The notes under the pieces: model-generated
The model's input: the letters and a program-made list of their open reading frames with translations, nothing else
What the model was told of the DNA's origin: nothing
The model's database searches: none
Program-made: the position numbers and the translations under genes
In this document: positions 35,754 through 48,911 of the stretch, piece after piece
How the letters are laid out: each line of letters opens with the position of its first letter
Numbering within the stretch: position 1 is the stretch's first letter
NCBI GenBank assembly: GCA_905183005.1
Contig: CAJJDO010000016.1
Coordinates: 441,949 to 505,948, forward strand
Length of the DNA: 64,000 bases
Origin: Paramecium pentaurelia
Lineage: Eukaryota > Ciliophora > Oligohymenophorea > Peniculida > Parameciidae
Direction of reading: 5' to 3'

Positions 35754-36253
35754 ATGTCTCAGATGGAAGAGGAATTCTGTAATTTAGAGGATGAAGCTGC
35801 AGTACTTACTTGTAGCAGATCTCCTAAATCTAAGAAAATAAAAAAAAGTGATTCTCTTTCACCAAGAAAGAATAATGGTCATTGGACAAAAGAAGAGCAT
35901 GAAAAATACTTGTAATTCTTGGAAGATCATTCCCATCTAAAGAGAAATAACAAAATTTTCAAACCAATGTCAGAAATCATTGGAACTCGCTCTCCTAGTT
36001 AATGCAGGTAATTTTTAAAGGAATTATTAGATCTCATCATCAAAAATTTAACCCTTTATCACCTTAAGTTTAAAGGAGATCTGTTAAATTGATTAAAATA
36101 GACTAAGATATAAAAGTATAAACGTAATAGTAGGAGGAAACTAATGAAACAATAAATGATGAAAATTAAATAAAAAATAGGGTTAGATTAGTTATGTATG
36201 ATGATGAATTTGCTTAAGATGATAATGAATTTAATTTAGATGACTTAATCTGA
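35754..36253 (+). CDS. SANT/Myb-domain protein, 158 aa
   Basis: One 23-nt intron (36008-36030) gives 158 aa. A single Myb/SANT repeat is clear: GHWTKEEHEKYLQFLEDH, then FKPMSEIIGTRSPSQCRSHHQ with KF. The conserved Trp and the R-S/T-x-x-Q-x-R-S-H-x-Q-K third helix resemble the SHAQKYF class. The head has SP/KK sites and the tail is acidic (YDDEFAQDDNEFNLDD). It is probably nuclear and DNA-binding. An in-frame ATG at 35709 would add 15 residues; I prefer 35754 because it starts MSQMEEEF right after an AT-rich leader. Confidence 0.85.
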
Positions 36254-36368
36254 TATAATGATAATTTTTATTATTTAAATCCTATTCTTATTGTATATTC
36301 AATTATCTATGCAAAAAGATAATTTTTTAGATCAGTGAAAGAAAAAAACATGATTATAAAATATAATT

Positions 36369-39300
36369 ATGACCCCAATACCTTCTGATTAAAATATAAT
36401 AAATATATTTCTAAATATGAATACAAAAGAAATAGTAGAAAATGAATTATTATTAATTAAGGATAACAGTAGGAAATATCCTTAATTGTGTAAAGTAAAC
36501 AATACAAATCTATATATATAAAGGTGTTAGAATCAAATTTGTTAGAATTAGATACTCACAATTTATTAATACAATTATTACCTTAGATTGTAAGCTCAAA
36601 AAATATTAAATTAATTTCATAAGGAATAGGACTAATCCAAAAATTATAGCATTTGCTCTTATTAACAATAGTACTATTAATTTATCATTAGAATGATCTT
36701 GATATCATAATTGAATATTTTAATAATTCAAAATCGCAATAAGATGAAACAATAGATATCAGACTGGTTTCAACATTAATTCATATTATTGGTCCTGATG
36801 TCATTGATTTTTCTAATTTAAATCATATTCTGAAGGTCTTAAATTTATTAATATACTTTTCATCTTCAGACAATCCAATAATAGCATAATCATCTATTTA
36901 AGGCATTCTAACACTTAGTAATGTTTTGGAAGACCTATTATAGAGTTAATAAAAGAATACAATATTGCAATCCTATTTTGAATTATTGGAATTATTTTTT
37001 AATATATTTCAAGATAAGGAGCAAACATTTATATATGTGTCAAACAATTTAATATTATGTATTTATCATATCTCATTTTAATTTCATTAGGCAAAGATAT
37101 TTTTATCATAATTCTGAAATGTGGAAAATATTTACAATAAATCGAACAATTTCATACTTTCTATTATGAAACCCTATATACATACTTAACCAGTATTGAT
37201 CTAGTATAGGAGTCAAACATAATGAATAGTAAATCTATTAATATATTAGAAATCAATATAATAAGATTAATATTCAATTATATCTTGACAATAGAAGATA
37301 AATTTGAATTAATATCATAGTTGATGAATGTATATAGCAAACTACAACCACTTGATTAATGTAAGATAGCTATACATGATGGCATTTTATGTCTATATTC
37401 AAATCTCTCATTATTCAAAAATTTACTTATAAGATAGCCATCTGGTAATATTTATAATGGTAATAATTAATTAAAATCTTTATAGATTATAATGATTTAA
37501 TATTGAAGTCAATATATTAATATTGTCTATATGGAATAAGAGAATTCTAAACACAATAATCTCCAAAATAAAATATTTTAATAAATAAATTAACAGCTTC
37601 TTATATTGATTGCAATTTGTAAATGTTACCAAATATTTTCATATAATAGATAAGTAATATAAAATACATTAAAAGTTAGAAACTTTAATTTAATTAATTA
37701 CTGATAATATTATGAAATTTCTATAATAAGATGAATTTTAGAAAGAAGGGAATGGATTATTATAGGAAATAAAAAATTAAAGTCGTCTTTTATAATCTTA
37801 ATTATTTAATGGTGAAATTGATGATCAAATTACAGAAATATAAGAAACTGAAAGTGATGATATAAAATTTAAAACTTTATTTGATAAACTATGGAGACCT
37901 CTTTTAAGAATTATGAAATAGATTCTAAAAATAGCTAATAATTAATAATATACAAATTTATTAGAATATTTATAATCTTGGATCTAATTTAGTTTATAAT
38001 AAGATTAAATTAGTAGTTTTTAATTGTTAATAAGATTTTTGGCTGCTTAATCTGCACCATTATCTTTAAAATATATTGAAACAGATAAATGGTTAATTGC
38101 ATGTAAATTATTTGAAGAGATTCTTTATAGTAATGTAAATTTATTAACTGCAAAAACATGGAATCTTATTTTTTAAACATTATAAAGAATTGAATAAGTT
38201 GTCTCAAAATCTACAGAAATAAAAATGACTACTGAAATATTTAATCGAAGTTCTTAATATCATGATTCAACTGTTTATTAAATGGTTGATGGATTAAATT
38301 AATTAGCTCTTTAGGTTTCAGAAAGGCTTCAAATTAGTTAAAAGAAGAATTTTGATTCTATTTATAAATCATTTGCAATTGATAAATTATTGCTCATAAT
38401 TAATAATAATTGGTCAAGAATAGATATGTTATGGACTATTGTAGATGCTTTATATTTATGTCTTTGTAGTTCAAAAGTAATGGAAATGAGATTAAATGCT
38501 ATAAATACATATAAAGAAACTATATTTTCAGGTATTGAATATAGTAAAAATAATAAATTTAAATGGGGTGATAAATGGATTTAATAATTATTAAATCCAT
38601 TATCTGAATTAATAATTCTACCATATGAAGATGTTACAGAAAATATTTTATCATTATTAACTATTTTAATAAAAGAACATGCTAAATATTTGCCTTAGGA
38701 AGCTTTTTCAGTTTTTGTTTAATTAATTGAAGTTGTTTTACATGATTTTTTAAGTAAAGACTAAATTCAATAAGAAATAAGTTAATAAGAACATAAATCT
38801 TTAATTTTCAGAACTTAATTATCAATTGAATGCATGTCTGATATTATATTCAATCATATAGATAATTTAGATAATACATCAATTTGTAAATTAGTTAAAT
38901 TATTAGTTTCTTTAAATAAACAAGATGAATGTAAAGATATATATTAATTATATTAGTTAATTATGAAATAACAAATAAAATAATTTGTATGACTTGGTAA
39001 GTTTAAGAGAAACTTGTAAAATTAGATATAAAGGATTATGAATTGTGGTAAATTACTTTAAAACTATTTAAAAATTGTTTAGATAATCAAGATGATCTAA
39101 AATATGCATCAATACATATTTCAAGTTAAATATGCTCTATTTCTAAGGATTCTTAATTTACAGACTTATTTTCATTATTAGAAGAGTTAATTTAACATTC
39201 AATGGAATATTATCTTAAAGTTGAATAACATTAATTGTCTCTCATATAATAAACTCCTAGATTTACATAATTACCTATGGAAACTCCTAAATTTTAAGGA

Positions 39301-40642
39301 TCAATTAAATAAATGATTTTTGATAAATCTACTTCATTATAATTGTTTAAACAATAATTTGAATTAGTAAAGTTATGCATTTCAAAAATAACAGATGTAA
39401 TTATTCAAAAATAATAATATCCTAAATTTTATTATTATTTACAATTATTTAATTAAGCATAATGTGTTTATGTAAAACATGAAATAGTATTGGCATGTTA
39501 AAGAATAATATAATCAAATTAAGATAAATAATTATTAATAGGTTCTATTGATTTTTTAGTTACATTAATTAATTATGAATAAACATTGGATATGGAAGAT
39601 ATTTAATATTATTTGGAGAATAGAACTTTTTAAATCTTTTGTGATGTAATTAAATTGACTATACCAATAAATTATAAGAAAGGATTACATGCATTATAAT
39701 TACTTTTTAATTTTTTATGTCAAGATCAAGTAATTCAACTTATAAATGATGATAATAATATATTCAAATATTATTACAAATAATGTGTTTCATTTGATAT
39801 GCTTGAAGAGGAAATAATAGCTGAATGGCTTCATTTTATAAATTAATAAATATCTTAATTAGGTATAGTTGCAAAACATCACTACTTTATAGAATTTTTA
39901 ATAAATAGTTTTGAAACAATAATTAGTAAAAGATAATTAAATTAAAATGATTTGAATGAATCAAATAAATTTGTTGGAGTTTTAAATGGTTTTTTAAATG
40001 TAAATATTAATTTATTAAATAGAAATGCTAAAGATTTATGAATGATAATTCTGAAAAATTATAATTAATTTTAATTACTAAATTAAAAAATATAATTACA
40101 ATAATAATACCATTTTTAGATTATAATTCAATTCAATAATTATTTGAACCTCTTATATCAACATAATTAACAGGTATAAATTATAACAATATTTTATAGT
40201 ATCTAATAAAAGAACATAAGATTGGATTTCTTTTTTTATAAATGATGCATAATATTTAAATATTGAATAATAAGATGTTGTTGTTTAATTGTTTACTAAT
40301 TATTACATAAATAAATTAAATATATCAGAATTAGAAACAAAAGAAATAATAATTATTAGTTTAGTAGGATTTTTAGAGATGGATAATCCAATTGTAGAAA
40401 AATTTTCATTATCTATTCGAATTCCTCTTTTAAATAGTATTCATGAAAATTTAAAGGTTTTTTTAAATGAAGAAAATACTTCATATGAAAAACAATTTAA
40501 TATTTAATTAATGTTGGATTATTTAAGTAGATTAGAAAAAAATGATTTGAAAGAATTTTATTTAACATTTGTGGAGATGATAAAATGTGAATAATTAGAA
40601 ATTAGAACTAAATTAATAAAACTTCTTAGTAAATATTTTTGA
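36369..40642 (+). CDS. Large HEAT-repeat protein, Mon2/BIG-like
   Basis: A very long frame (about 1,400 aa, several introns) covers this stretch. The N-terminus resembles the DCB region of Mon2/BIG proteins: VENELLLIKDNSRKYPQLCK, then a run of paired helices (LLIQLLPQIVSSKNIKLISQ, IDIRLVSTLIHIIG). The helices go on to the C-terminus as HEAT-like repeats (ISELETKEIIIISLVGFLE). No Sec7 motif is seen, which favours Mon2 over the BIG exchange factors. Mon2 works at Golgi/endosome membranes with flippase and retromer partners. Introns certain from frame: 23 nt near 40000 and 26 nt near 40174. Those in the first kilobase are less sure (a 3n segment near 36505). Confidence 0.62.
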
Positions 40643-40699
40643 TTTTATGTTTATCTATCTATTATATTATTTATATAAATGTTAAACTATTATAAATAA

Positions 40700-42628
40700 T
40701 CAATATTAAATCTATTTACATATATTCACGTATTTTTAAACAGCCTAAGAAAACTCTGCAAAACTTATCTTTTCATCTCCATTCTGATCAAATTGATTAA
40801 AGATCTCTTTACAATCACTTCTATCATAGTCTTCTCTACCTATAAATTTAAATAATTCATCTAGAGTTATACATCCATCCTTATTCTTATCCAATACATC
40901 AAATGCTACTCTTATTTTTTCTTTATTATTTAATAAATTAATATACCTTCGACATCTGATAATTTACATGTTGCAGCTACAAATTCACTAAAATCTAAAG
41001 AACCACTTTAATTAACATCTAAGAAATCGAATATTTTATCAACTTTATCATCTAATTAATTTTTTGAATATATTTATTGTAATGCACTTTTCAGTTCATC
41101 TTTTGAAATTGTTCCTAATTATCTCATATAATCATTAATACCATTATTATCCTTATCAATCTTACGGAATATACGATTCAATACTTTTTTATCATCCTTA
41201 TGTACTAATTCTGTGGCAATAAATAATACTATTGCCTATAAAAATCTACTTTATTTTAAATTATTGTCCTAATCTTCAGTATAACCATTGAATTATATCA
41301 TACTCTCCTTGAAATCTTATGAAGGTATTTATTCAGATGAATGACTAATACAATTAGATTATCTAACAATTATACCTTTCAAACCATGGATCTTCAAGAA
41401 CCTATTATGCATTTGGTCTAAGTTCTGGATTTTTCTCCAACATTCTTTTCAATAAATCCTTAACAAGAGTACTGTATTATTTCCAAGATTAATATCTTTA
41501 TTTAAATCAATTAAATACCTAAATTCTATACCCTGATTTTTTATATTAAATAAAATTTCATTTGAATCTGTCCCTTAAAATGGAGGATCATTACATAATA
41601 GTATATAAAGAACAACCCCACATGACCATATATCACATTTTTAATCATAAGATTCTTCCATTACTTCGGGGGCTACAAAATGAATTGTACCACATTTAAG
41701 ACTTAATTTTTCATATTATTAAATCATTCCTGAGAAACCCCAATCAATTAATTTAATGGATGTAGTAACTTCATCATCAATTAAGATATTTTCAGGCTTT
41801 ATATCTCTATGAACAATATTTTTCTTATGAGCAAAATTAATGGAACTGATTAATTACTTCATAATTTTAAGGACTTCAGCTTCCTTAAGAGGATAATGGT
41901 CTTCAATATATTGAGATAATGTTCCTCCTTCACATAGTTCCGAAATTATGTAAAATCTCTGATCATCTTCAAAACTATGGTAAAGCTTCAATATATTTGG
42001 ATGATCTAATCTAAATTAAGAAAATGAGATACAGCTTAAGGTTTTGAAATTCTTTTCGAAAATTTTCATTTTTATCTTCGTTAATTTTCTTAATCACTTT
42101 CATAGCCCGAATCTCATTATTTAATTTGCATTTCACTTTAATTACACAACCCTATCCTCCTGCTCCAATACATTATTTATCTATTGGTTCATAAAGCTAA
42201 TGGTAAGGTCCTTCCATTTATTAGATGAAATTGGAATAATCAATCCCAATTTTCTCATCTTGTTCATTAAATGAATAGGGGATATTCGATTCTTATACAC
42301 AAACCCTTTTATAAGGTTACATATAATATTAATTAATATATTTTCATTATTCTCCAGAAACTGATTTCACTCAAAATACATTGTGTCTTTTTGGTTCCAT
42401 TTAATTACATACTTTGAATATGATATGCTGAGTAAATTTTTAATTTAAGTCTTATCAATTATTAGAATTTATAAAGAATTCTTTATTGAACTAAATAAGA
42501 AATAATATCAAACCATTTTCTTCTATTTGATAGTAAAAAATCTTTCTATAATTAGGAAATAATTCATTTGAAAATAAATTATGCTATTTTTTATTTTGAT
42601 GATAAATTTTTGGTTTAGTTTTAGACAT
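40700..42628 (-). CDS. Calcium-dependent protein kinase (CDPK)
   Basis: The kinase domain begins PIDKQCIGAGGQGCVIKVKC and has AMKVIKKI, IVHRDIKPENIL, LIDWGFSG (Trp in place of Phe in DFG), CGTIHFVAPEVM and EKNPELRPNAQQVLEDPWF. Four EF-hands follow, with loops DKDNNG, DVNQSGSLDFSE, DKNKDGCITLDE and DQNGDEKISFAE, then the stop at 40700-40702. This is the classic CDPK plan in which Ca2+ binding to the EF-hands releases the kinase. At least three introns interrupt it (e.g. 25 nt near 42040 and one near 40950). The 5' end is unsure: ATG 42322 gives a compact N-terminus (MQPYKRVCVQESN), while ATG 42628 (MSKTKPKIYHQNKKQH) would add a PH-like N-terminal piece. Confidence 0.88.
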
Positions 42629-43280
42629 AATAAGTTTGAATCTCGAGAGACAACCTTAAAATCAGAATATCTAATAATAATTATATCTTATTCTTTATTT
42701 AATTTAGACTCTAATTCTTTATAAACTATCTTCAATTTTTTAAATTTAAATTTTGGATTATGCTGGCTTTCATTATACTAATGATGAGGCATAAGTAATT
42801 TCCCAATATGAAAGATTTCTTTTGAAAAACCACTCTTATGTTACTTTCAGTAATTCAATATATCAAAAGTATCAAATATTATTATAAACCCTTATTAGTT
42901 AACTTAAGTATATTTTTCATTTCTGTAAATTATATCATGTGATCCTATTTGATTGAATATATTGAATAAACTATCCTTAATTTTTTCATCATAAAAGATA
43001 ATATTGTAATACAGATATTCCATTTTTTTTTATAAATGGCTTATAAATAAGATTAAGTTTCTTCTAAGATCTCAATTGATTAAAACCACAAATTTTTAAT
43101 TTAATTGCTGATTAGTAATGTATATGAAATAATTGTAATCTTTAATAAGTTTCTTAAAACTAAAGAGTCTTAAAATTACCAATTATAATCTTATTATTGA
43201 TTTCCTGAAAGGGATAAATTGAGCAGCAGCCTCTTTTTTCTTTCGATCTTATACAATAAAATGTGAATATTATTAATAGA
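42629..43280 (-). other. Unresolved coding-like stretch, possible broken gene
   Basis: The minus strand carries protein-like frames that can be partly joined by tiny introns. One join runs NKIIIGNFKTLQFQETYQRL, then FNQLRSQKKLNLIYKPF, then DSLFNIFNQIGSHDIIYRNE and FIIIFDTFDILNY, and ends in TGA at about 42860. Past that stop, the same frame goes on as KQHKSGFSKEIFHIGKLL and KLKIVYKELESKLNKEQ. I find no good ATG and no intron that removes the TGA. It may be a decayed gene, the true 5' part of the CDPK gene, or a gene with a sequencing error. Confidence 0.35.
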
Positions 43281-43899
43281 TTTCAATAAATAATTATATT
43301 AGACTTAAAGAAAAAAACTTTTATTAATTAAAATTCTATTGATAAATTAATTTTTTATAATAATTAAGTTTTTAAAATCATAGAAAATGTAAATACATAA
43401 TCTTGAAGAATATTTATATTTAATTACTAAAGAATAAATAGAAATGAATTGTTTAAAGTTGCATATTTAGATGGATATTTACCTATAGAAATTTTATTTA
43501 TCATTTTATATTTATTATTTTGGTAATTGAGCATAATTTTATTTTATATCATTAATAAATATTTCTTAAATTTCATCATAATTTGTTTAAGAAAAGTAAT
43601 CCCTTGATTGGTTGAGATTTAGAATTTAATAATTTCTAAAGTAATTAGAACTATTTGAAAGTGTTCTATAATGAAATTTAAATTTTTGAATTAAAATAAA
43701 ATAATCAATATTAAATTATCCCATTATTTATTTTGATTCAAAAACAATTGTAGATTCAAACTAGTTGATTAGATTATTCTCAATTATTTCAACATAGAAT
43801 AGACAAAAAATACTTCGATTAACTTATAATGAAGTATAATTTGAATACTAGTTATTAATTGAGTTTTTATTTAAATTTTTTTAAAAAATACATTTTTTT
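43281..43899. other. Intergenic stretch with a possible membrane-protein fragment
   Basis: AT-rich. One plus-strand frame (about 43444-43610) reads as a hydrophobic stretch (AYLDGYLPIEILFIILYLLF) but lacks flanking conserved sequence and ends in TGA. I see no supported gene. Confidence 0.4.
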
Positions 43900-45122
43900 A
43901 TGAAGGGTGGAAAACAATCAAAGAATAAGACAATTTGGGATTAAGTCAAAAATGAAGAAAAAGACTTCTATTTCAACTACCTTACTAAAAAATATAGAAA
44001 TCTCTAAAAAAAACTTAAAGACATTGCTGATTTAGAAGAATTGTAAAAAACAAAAGAATTGAAACCTGAATAAATTTAGAAGATTCAAAACAAAGATGAG
44101 AATAATGAAAGAATTAAAGAATTAGAAGCCTAAGTCTCAAATTGGTTGTAAGCTAAGAAGGAAGCAGAATAAAGTGGTTCAATCATCACCTAAGAAGCTT
44201 TCATCCTTCTATTGGAGCATTTATCTGAGAATTAAGACACCCTAGAATTACTCTCTTAAGATCATTAATCTTTATATGAATTGGCTAAATAGCTTCAAAT
44301 TAGAGTCAATAATCAATAAAAGAAAAAGGATCAATAATGGAAGGGTTTAAAAGTATTAATTAATAAATAATAAATATTAGTTAAAACACTCATAACCAGA
44401 AGTTCATCATCATGAAGAAACAACCTAATAAATCTAATAGTAACAATAAGAGATTACTTAATAACCTGATACAATAGAAACTCATAAAGAATAACCAGTC
44501 TAATAAGAATAATATGTTTTGATAAAATCTAGCCCAAAGAAAACATTTTAAGATGAAAATCGTTAATAAATTCATTAACCCATAGAATAGCTTACAAATT
44601 AACATAGTGAATAATAAGAATAATAATAAGAATAAAATCATCCATAATAAGAAGTCCCACAATAATAATAATAAGTAATAGAAGTAAAAGAGGAATAATA
44701 ACATGATTAAAGGGGTAATCATTAACATCATAGAGATGGACATAAACATTATCATAATGATGATCAAAGAAAAGGATATAAAAAAAATTATCATAATGAC
44801 AGACGAAATAACAATAATGGAGATAACAACAAATAATACAGAGGAAATAGATATCATAATAAAGAAAGACCATAAAGATAGGAATGGTAAGAAAAGAAGG
44901 ATATCTAAGAAAATAATTAAAATAATGATAATTAAGATTAAAATAGCTCAGATGAGGAATACATCACCATCGAACGTAGGTTAATATATTATGTATATTT
45001 CTAGAACAAAAAAACCTTAGTAGAAACCAAGTCGAGGATCTAATCGACATCATTATGATAATAAAAATAGATAATAAAGAAATCCCAATGAAAATCAAGG
45101 AACTGTTGATGTCTAATAATGA
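43900..45122 (+). CDS. Caprin-like RNA-binding protein, 389 aa
   Basis: Two introns (28 nt near 44360 and 25 nt near 44981) give 389 aa. The N-terminal 130 residues resemble the Caprin helical dimerisation region: FNYLTKKYRNLQKKLKDIAD, LEELQKTKELKPEQIQKIQN. The C-terminal half is Gln/His/Asn-rich, then basic and Arg/Gly/Asn-rich (RRNNNNGDNN, RGNRYHNKERP, PSRGSNRHHYDNKNRQQRN), as in Caprin tails that bind RNA. Caprins sit in stress granules or RNP particles with G3BP. Long minus-strand frames opposite this gene are mirror images of its His/Gln repeats, not genes. Confidence 0.7.
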
Positions 45123-45157
45123 GATTATATTTAAAAAATGTATAAAATAAAAAATAT

Positions 45158-46812
45158 TCAACATAATTGTTTTCCAAACTCTATTCTTTAATTAATAATT
45201 TTATTTATCACTTATGTATATTCTGTACAAAGAATTTAGATTATATGTTATATTGTTTCTTTATTATTATTAAAATACTCTATTGTACTTTCTTAAGATC
45301 CTTTTAAATTTGTAATTTGTTTCAAAATTTCCTCTTCATTCAACTTTAACTAATTTAATTATTCTTATATAATTTCTACTACATTCAATTAAAATATTGT
45401 AGAATTAATAAATTATTATAATACTTTTGTAGTAATATAAATTAATTGCTATTATTATTTCATTTAAATATAACCTATTTTAATTAATTCTTGATTTGTA
45501 CTTATCTAATCAGATAATTTTAATTATTCTAATTCTTAATTTAATTATTAATAATTTATTTCATATTATTATATAGTATTATTAAGTGTTATTATTTAAA
45601 ACTCTAACATTTTCTTTTCTGTTCCAAATTTATTTTTATTTAATTGATTATCATTTTCAAGTCGCTAAATCATGATTTAATTATTTTATTAAGTCATTTA
45701 TAATTGTTTAGTTAAACCTTAAACTTATTGTGATTAAGTCATAATATGTTCCATAATTTTTGTTTTTGCATCTTCAATATTATTAATTTCAGTTTTATCG
45801 TTTTAAAAAAACCCTGTTAATTAAAATATAAATTATTCAGAATTAGAATTTGATTATTAAGCTTCTATTTATTATTTTTAGTCTTAAATTATTTATTCTA
45901 ATTTTTAAATCTTTTATGTAAATTAACAAACCATTTCCTAATAAGTATTAATTTACTCTTGTAATTCTGAATAACTTTTACTAAATTTGCTATGTTCACT
46001 TAAAACATCTTCTTTGAAAATAGTAATTTCTCTTTATAATCTGGTTCCAACAACTGATTTCATTTCTGTCAAACTTTTTTTAAATTCTTCAATTTAAACA
46101 TGTTATTGTTTTCTAAATGAAAGTATTCTATTTTTTTTCATATCATCAAATTTAAGAGATTAGGAATTTAAAGGTAATTCTTCTTAATATGATCCTGAAC
46201 ATTTGGATTTACATTAATCAAACTCTTTACCAAATTCATCATCATTTTTACCTACATAACTCTAATTAGGTTACTTTTATCAAAATTTTCTGTTTTATTT
46301 ATTTGTTATATTATTTCACTACAAGTTTCATTAAAATATTTACCATGTTCAATTGTTTTTGGAGATTAACAAACTTAATTTTTAATTTCTTCCTATAATT
46401 ATATAATATTATTATTCATTTTTTAAAACTACATATCTTATTTGAAACTAGAATTAATACTATTCTCATCATTATTTTATTATTTTGGAGTAAAATTTAT
46501 TTATTTTTAACTTGAAGTTTAGTCACTTGTCTGTAGTACTTCATTCATTTAATGTATCATTAGAATCACATCAGGATCTAAATCAAAATCAAACATACCA
46601 TCATTATATTTTTTAATCATTTCCATCCACATTTAAATAAATTCTTAAATTTGATGCATTTAACATGATGAATTTTAATTCAATTTTGTTTAATTCAAAT
46701 CTTATGATTCTTTTGATTTGATTGGTGTATGTAAATCAACATTATCCTAATATCTTTAATTTATTGTTACAGGTTTGAAAAAATCATCCTTTGAAATTTC
46801 AATATCCATCAT
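45158..46812 (-). CDS. Coiled-coil protein
   Basis: The frame starts MMDIEISKDDFFKPVTINQR at 46812 and runs with at least two tiny introns to TGA at 45158-45160. The first 150 residues are polar with one compact helical part (IQEFIQMWMEMIKKYNDGMF, DVILMIHQMNEV). The rest is coiled coil (REITIFKEDVLSEHSKFSKS, QINTYQEMVCQFTQKIQKLE). It ends YTQVINKIINQRIEFGKQLC. It is convergent with the Caprin-like gene, 35 nt apart. No domain is known. Confidence 0.65.
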
Positions 46813-46869
46813 TTTATAATATTTAATAAATATAGATAAATTATTAATATATTTATAATATGTAATATT

Positions 46870-48911
46870 TCATTAAGATCTTCTCTTTGTTATATCAGCT
46901 AATAAATTTTTATATTCATTAAAAGAATCATCAAATAATGCTTTAAGTTCTCCTTCTTAATTTATATAGAATTATTAAACTTATTATAAATCTGTTAATT
47001 TGAAATATTCTTTTTTTTAGTAGTTTTCATGGAATTTGATCAATTTTTCTGTTTAATTTTTAATTTTTTAGTTATTCGAATTATGAGAATTGTAATATTA
47101 TTAAAATATTTTAAGACCCAATTATATATATAAAAGAGATCGATCTTATAATTTAAAAGATCCTTCAAGTTATGTTTAAATTGCTTTCTTTTTCTCTTCT
47201 TCATACTTAATTCTTAATTTTTCATATTCACCTTGTATATAAGAATTAATTGTTCTTAATTCTTCTCTTATTTCTTCTATTTTATTAGTTTTCTAATATA
47301 TTTAATTTGCTTAATTAAATTATTAATTATATTTTGATTAAATTTCTTCAATCTTCTTTTATAAAATATCTGAATTATTATTATTTTTTACTTAATTTTC
47401 ATATTCTTATTTTTATTATTTTAATTATTCTATGATTATTTCTTTTTAATTTAATTATTCTTTTAATTTCTTTATATCATCTTAAGTTTCTCCAGTAAAA
47501 GTTTAATTAATTTATTTAATTTATGATTTCATTTCCTCTAAATTATTATAATCTAATTTTTAAGTTGTTTAATTAATAGTCAAAGATGTTTTTTCTAATA
47601 GCATATTAATTTATGTAATCTTTGAACAAATATTACTATCATTATATGCAGTAAGGTTTAATAATTCTTATGCTTCATTATATTTATTATTTAAATCTTC
47701 TATTTCTTTATCTTTTTAATTTATTAATATTTAATGATTTTATTTTAACTATTCTATTTGTTTTTCTTTTTCAGTGTTATTTATTTTAGATTATGTAGCT
47801 AATAATTTTTAAAGAGCTTAAGAAAATTTATGAAATTAATTTTCTATAAATTCTTTTATTTTTTCTTTAACTCCTATTTCTATTTAATTTATTTTTAAAA
47901 AATAATCTTTGATCTTAGTTAAATATTATTTTAAAAGCTAATCAAATTTACTACCATCTCTAGCTATTGATTCAATTTATTAATATTATTCTAATTCTGA
48001 ATTTAGCCTTTATTGAATTTCATGTTAAGTGTTTTAGTATTCCATTAAAGACTCAAAATATTAGGCGGTTTATTAGATTTAATTATGAAAAACTTATTAA
48101 ACATAATGTTTCGCCCCCTCTTTTAATTCATTGAGTTCTGAGTTGAATTTATAAATTTTTTTTGCAATTGCTCTAAGCTTTATTAGTTAAGATTCTGTTA
48201 ATTCTTCATTTATTCTAAAAAAATTTAAATACAGATATACCTATGCGATATAGGAGATTATTCCTCTTAACTCATGTGTTATTGTATTTATTTTTATTAT
48301 TATTAATGATTATGCATTTAATAATATTCTGAAAATTATTCAGAGTGTCTAAATTATTCGGATACTCTTTACAAATCATATTAATCGTCTTCCTCTAAAT
48401 ATCTATTAAGAATATAATACAAGGAGACTGCAGGAATTCCTAATTAAAGAATGCTATTTATTTAGTCAAATCACTAACTTAATTAATATTTGTTAAAAAA
48501 TTGTCTTAATTAGAGATTGAGGTCCCTTGATTACAATAGGATTCTTAAGAAACTGAATTACTGCTAATATCATTTTCTAAATTAATTTTAGAAGTTTTCG
48601 TTCTTTCCAATGAATTTTCAATTATATGCATTAAATTCTTTAAGTGTGTTTCTTCATTTTTACTCTAAGATTATAATCTAAAACTACATTTTCTCTCATT
48701 AACTCAGTACAAAGTGTTTTTGCTTAATTCAACTAAACAATTAGCCATTATATCAAATCTTCATTCTCTTTAGCTTATAGCATTTACTCCAGAAGCTCAT
48801 TTTTCTAGTTGCCCTCTTAATTATTATTCAACTCTAAATTTTATGGACTATTAAGAATCTAATATTAACCTAAAATTTCATTCATATTTAGTTACCCTAT
48901 TATTAATCCAT
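46870..48911 (-). CDS. Long coiled-coil protein
   Basis: The gene starts at ATG 48911 (MDQQQG, then a 26-nt intron 48870-48895 leading to QYQILNSPQNLEL), or at ATG 48885 if that intron is not spliced. Both use the same downstream frame. A second 26-nt intron (near 48640) precedes NLMHIIENSLERTKTSKINL. The rest is heptad-rich with high Gln/Glu/Lys/Asn. It ends KALFDDSFNEYKNLLADITK and TGA at 46870-46872. More introns in the middle are likely. It lies 57 nt upstream of the other coiled-coil gene on the same strand. Confidence 0.62.

Noticed and set aside
44390..44984. Several overlapping frames of 90-155 codons on both strands over the Caprin-like gene
   Set aside because: They are mirror or shifted readings of the Gln/His/Asn-rich repeats; the plus-strand Caprin-like frame splices to an exact codon count with protein-like ends.
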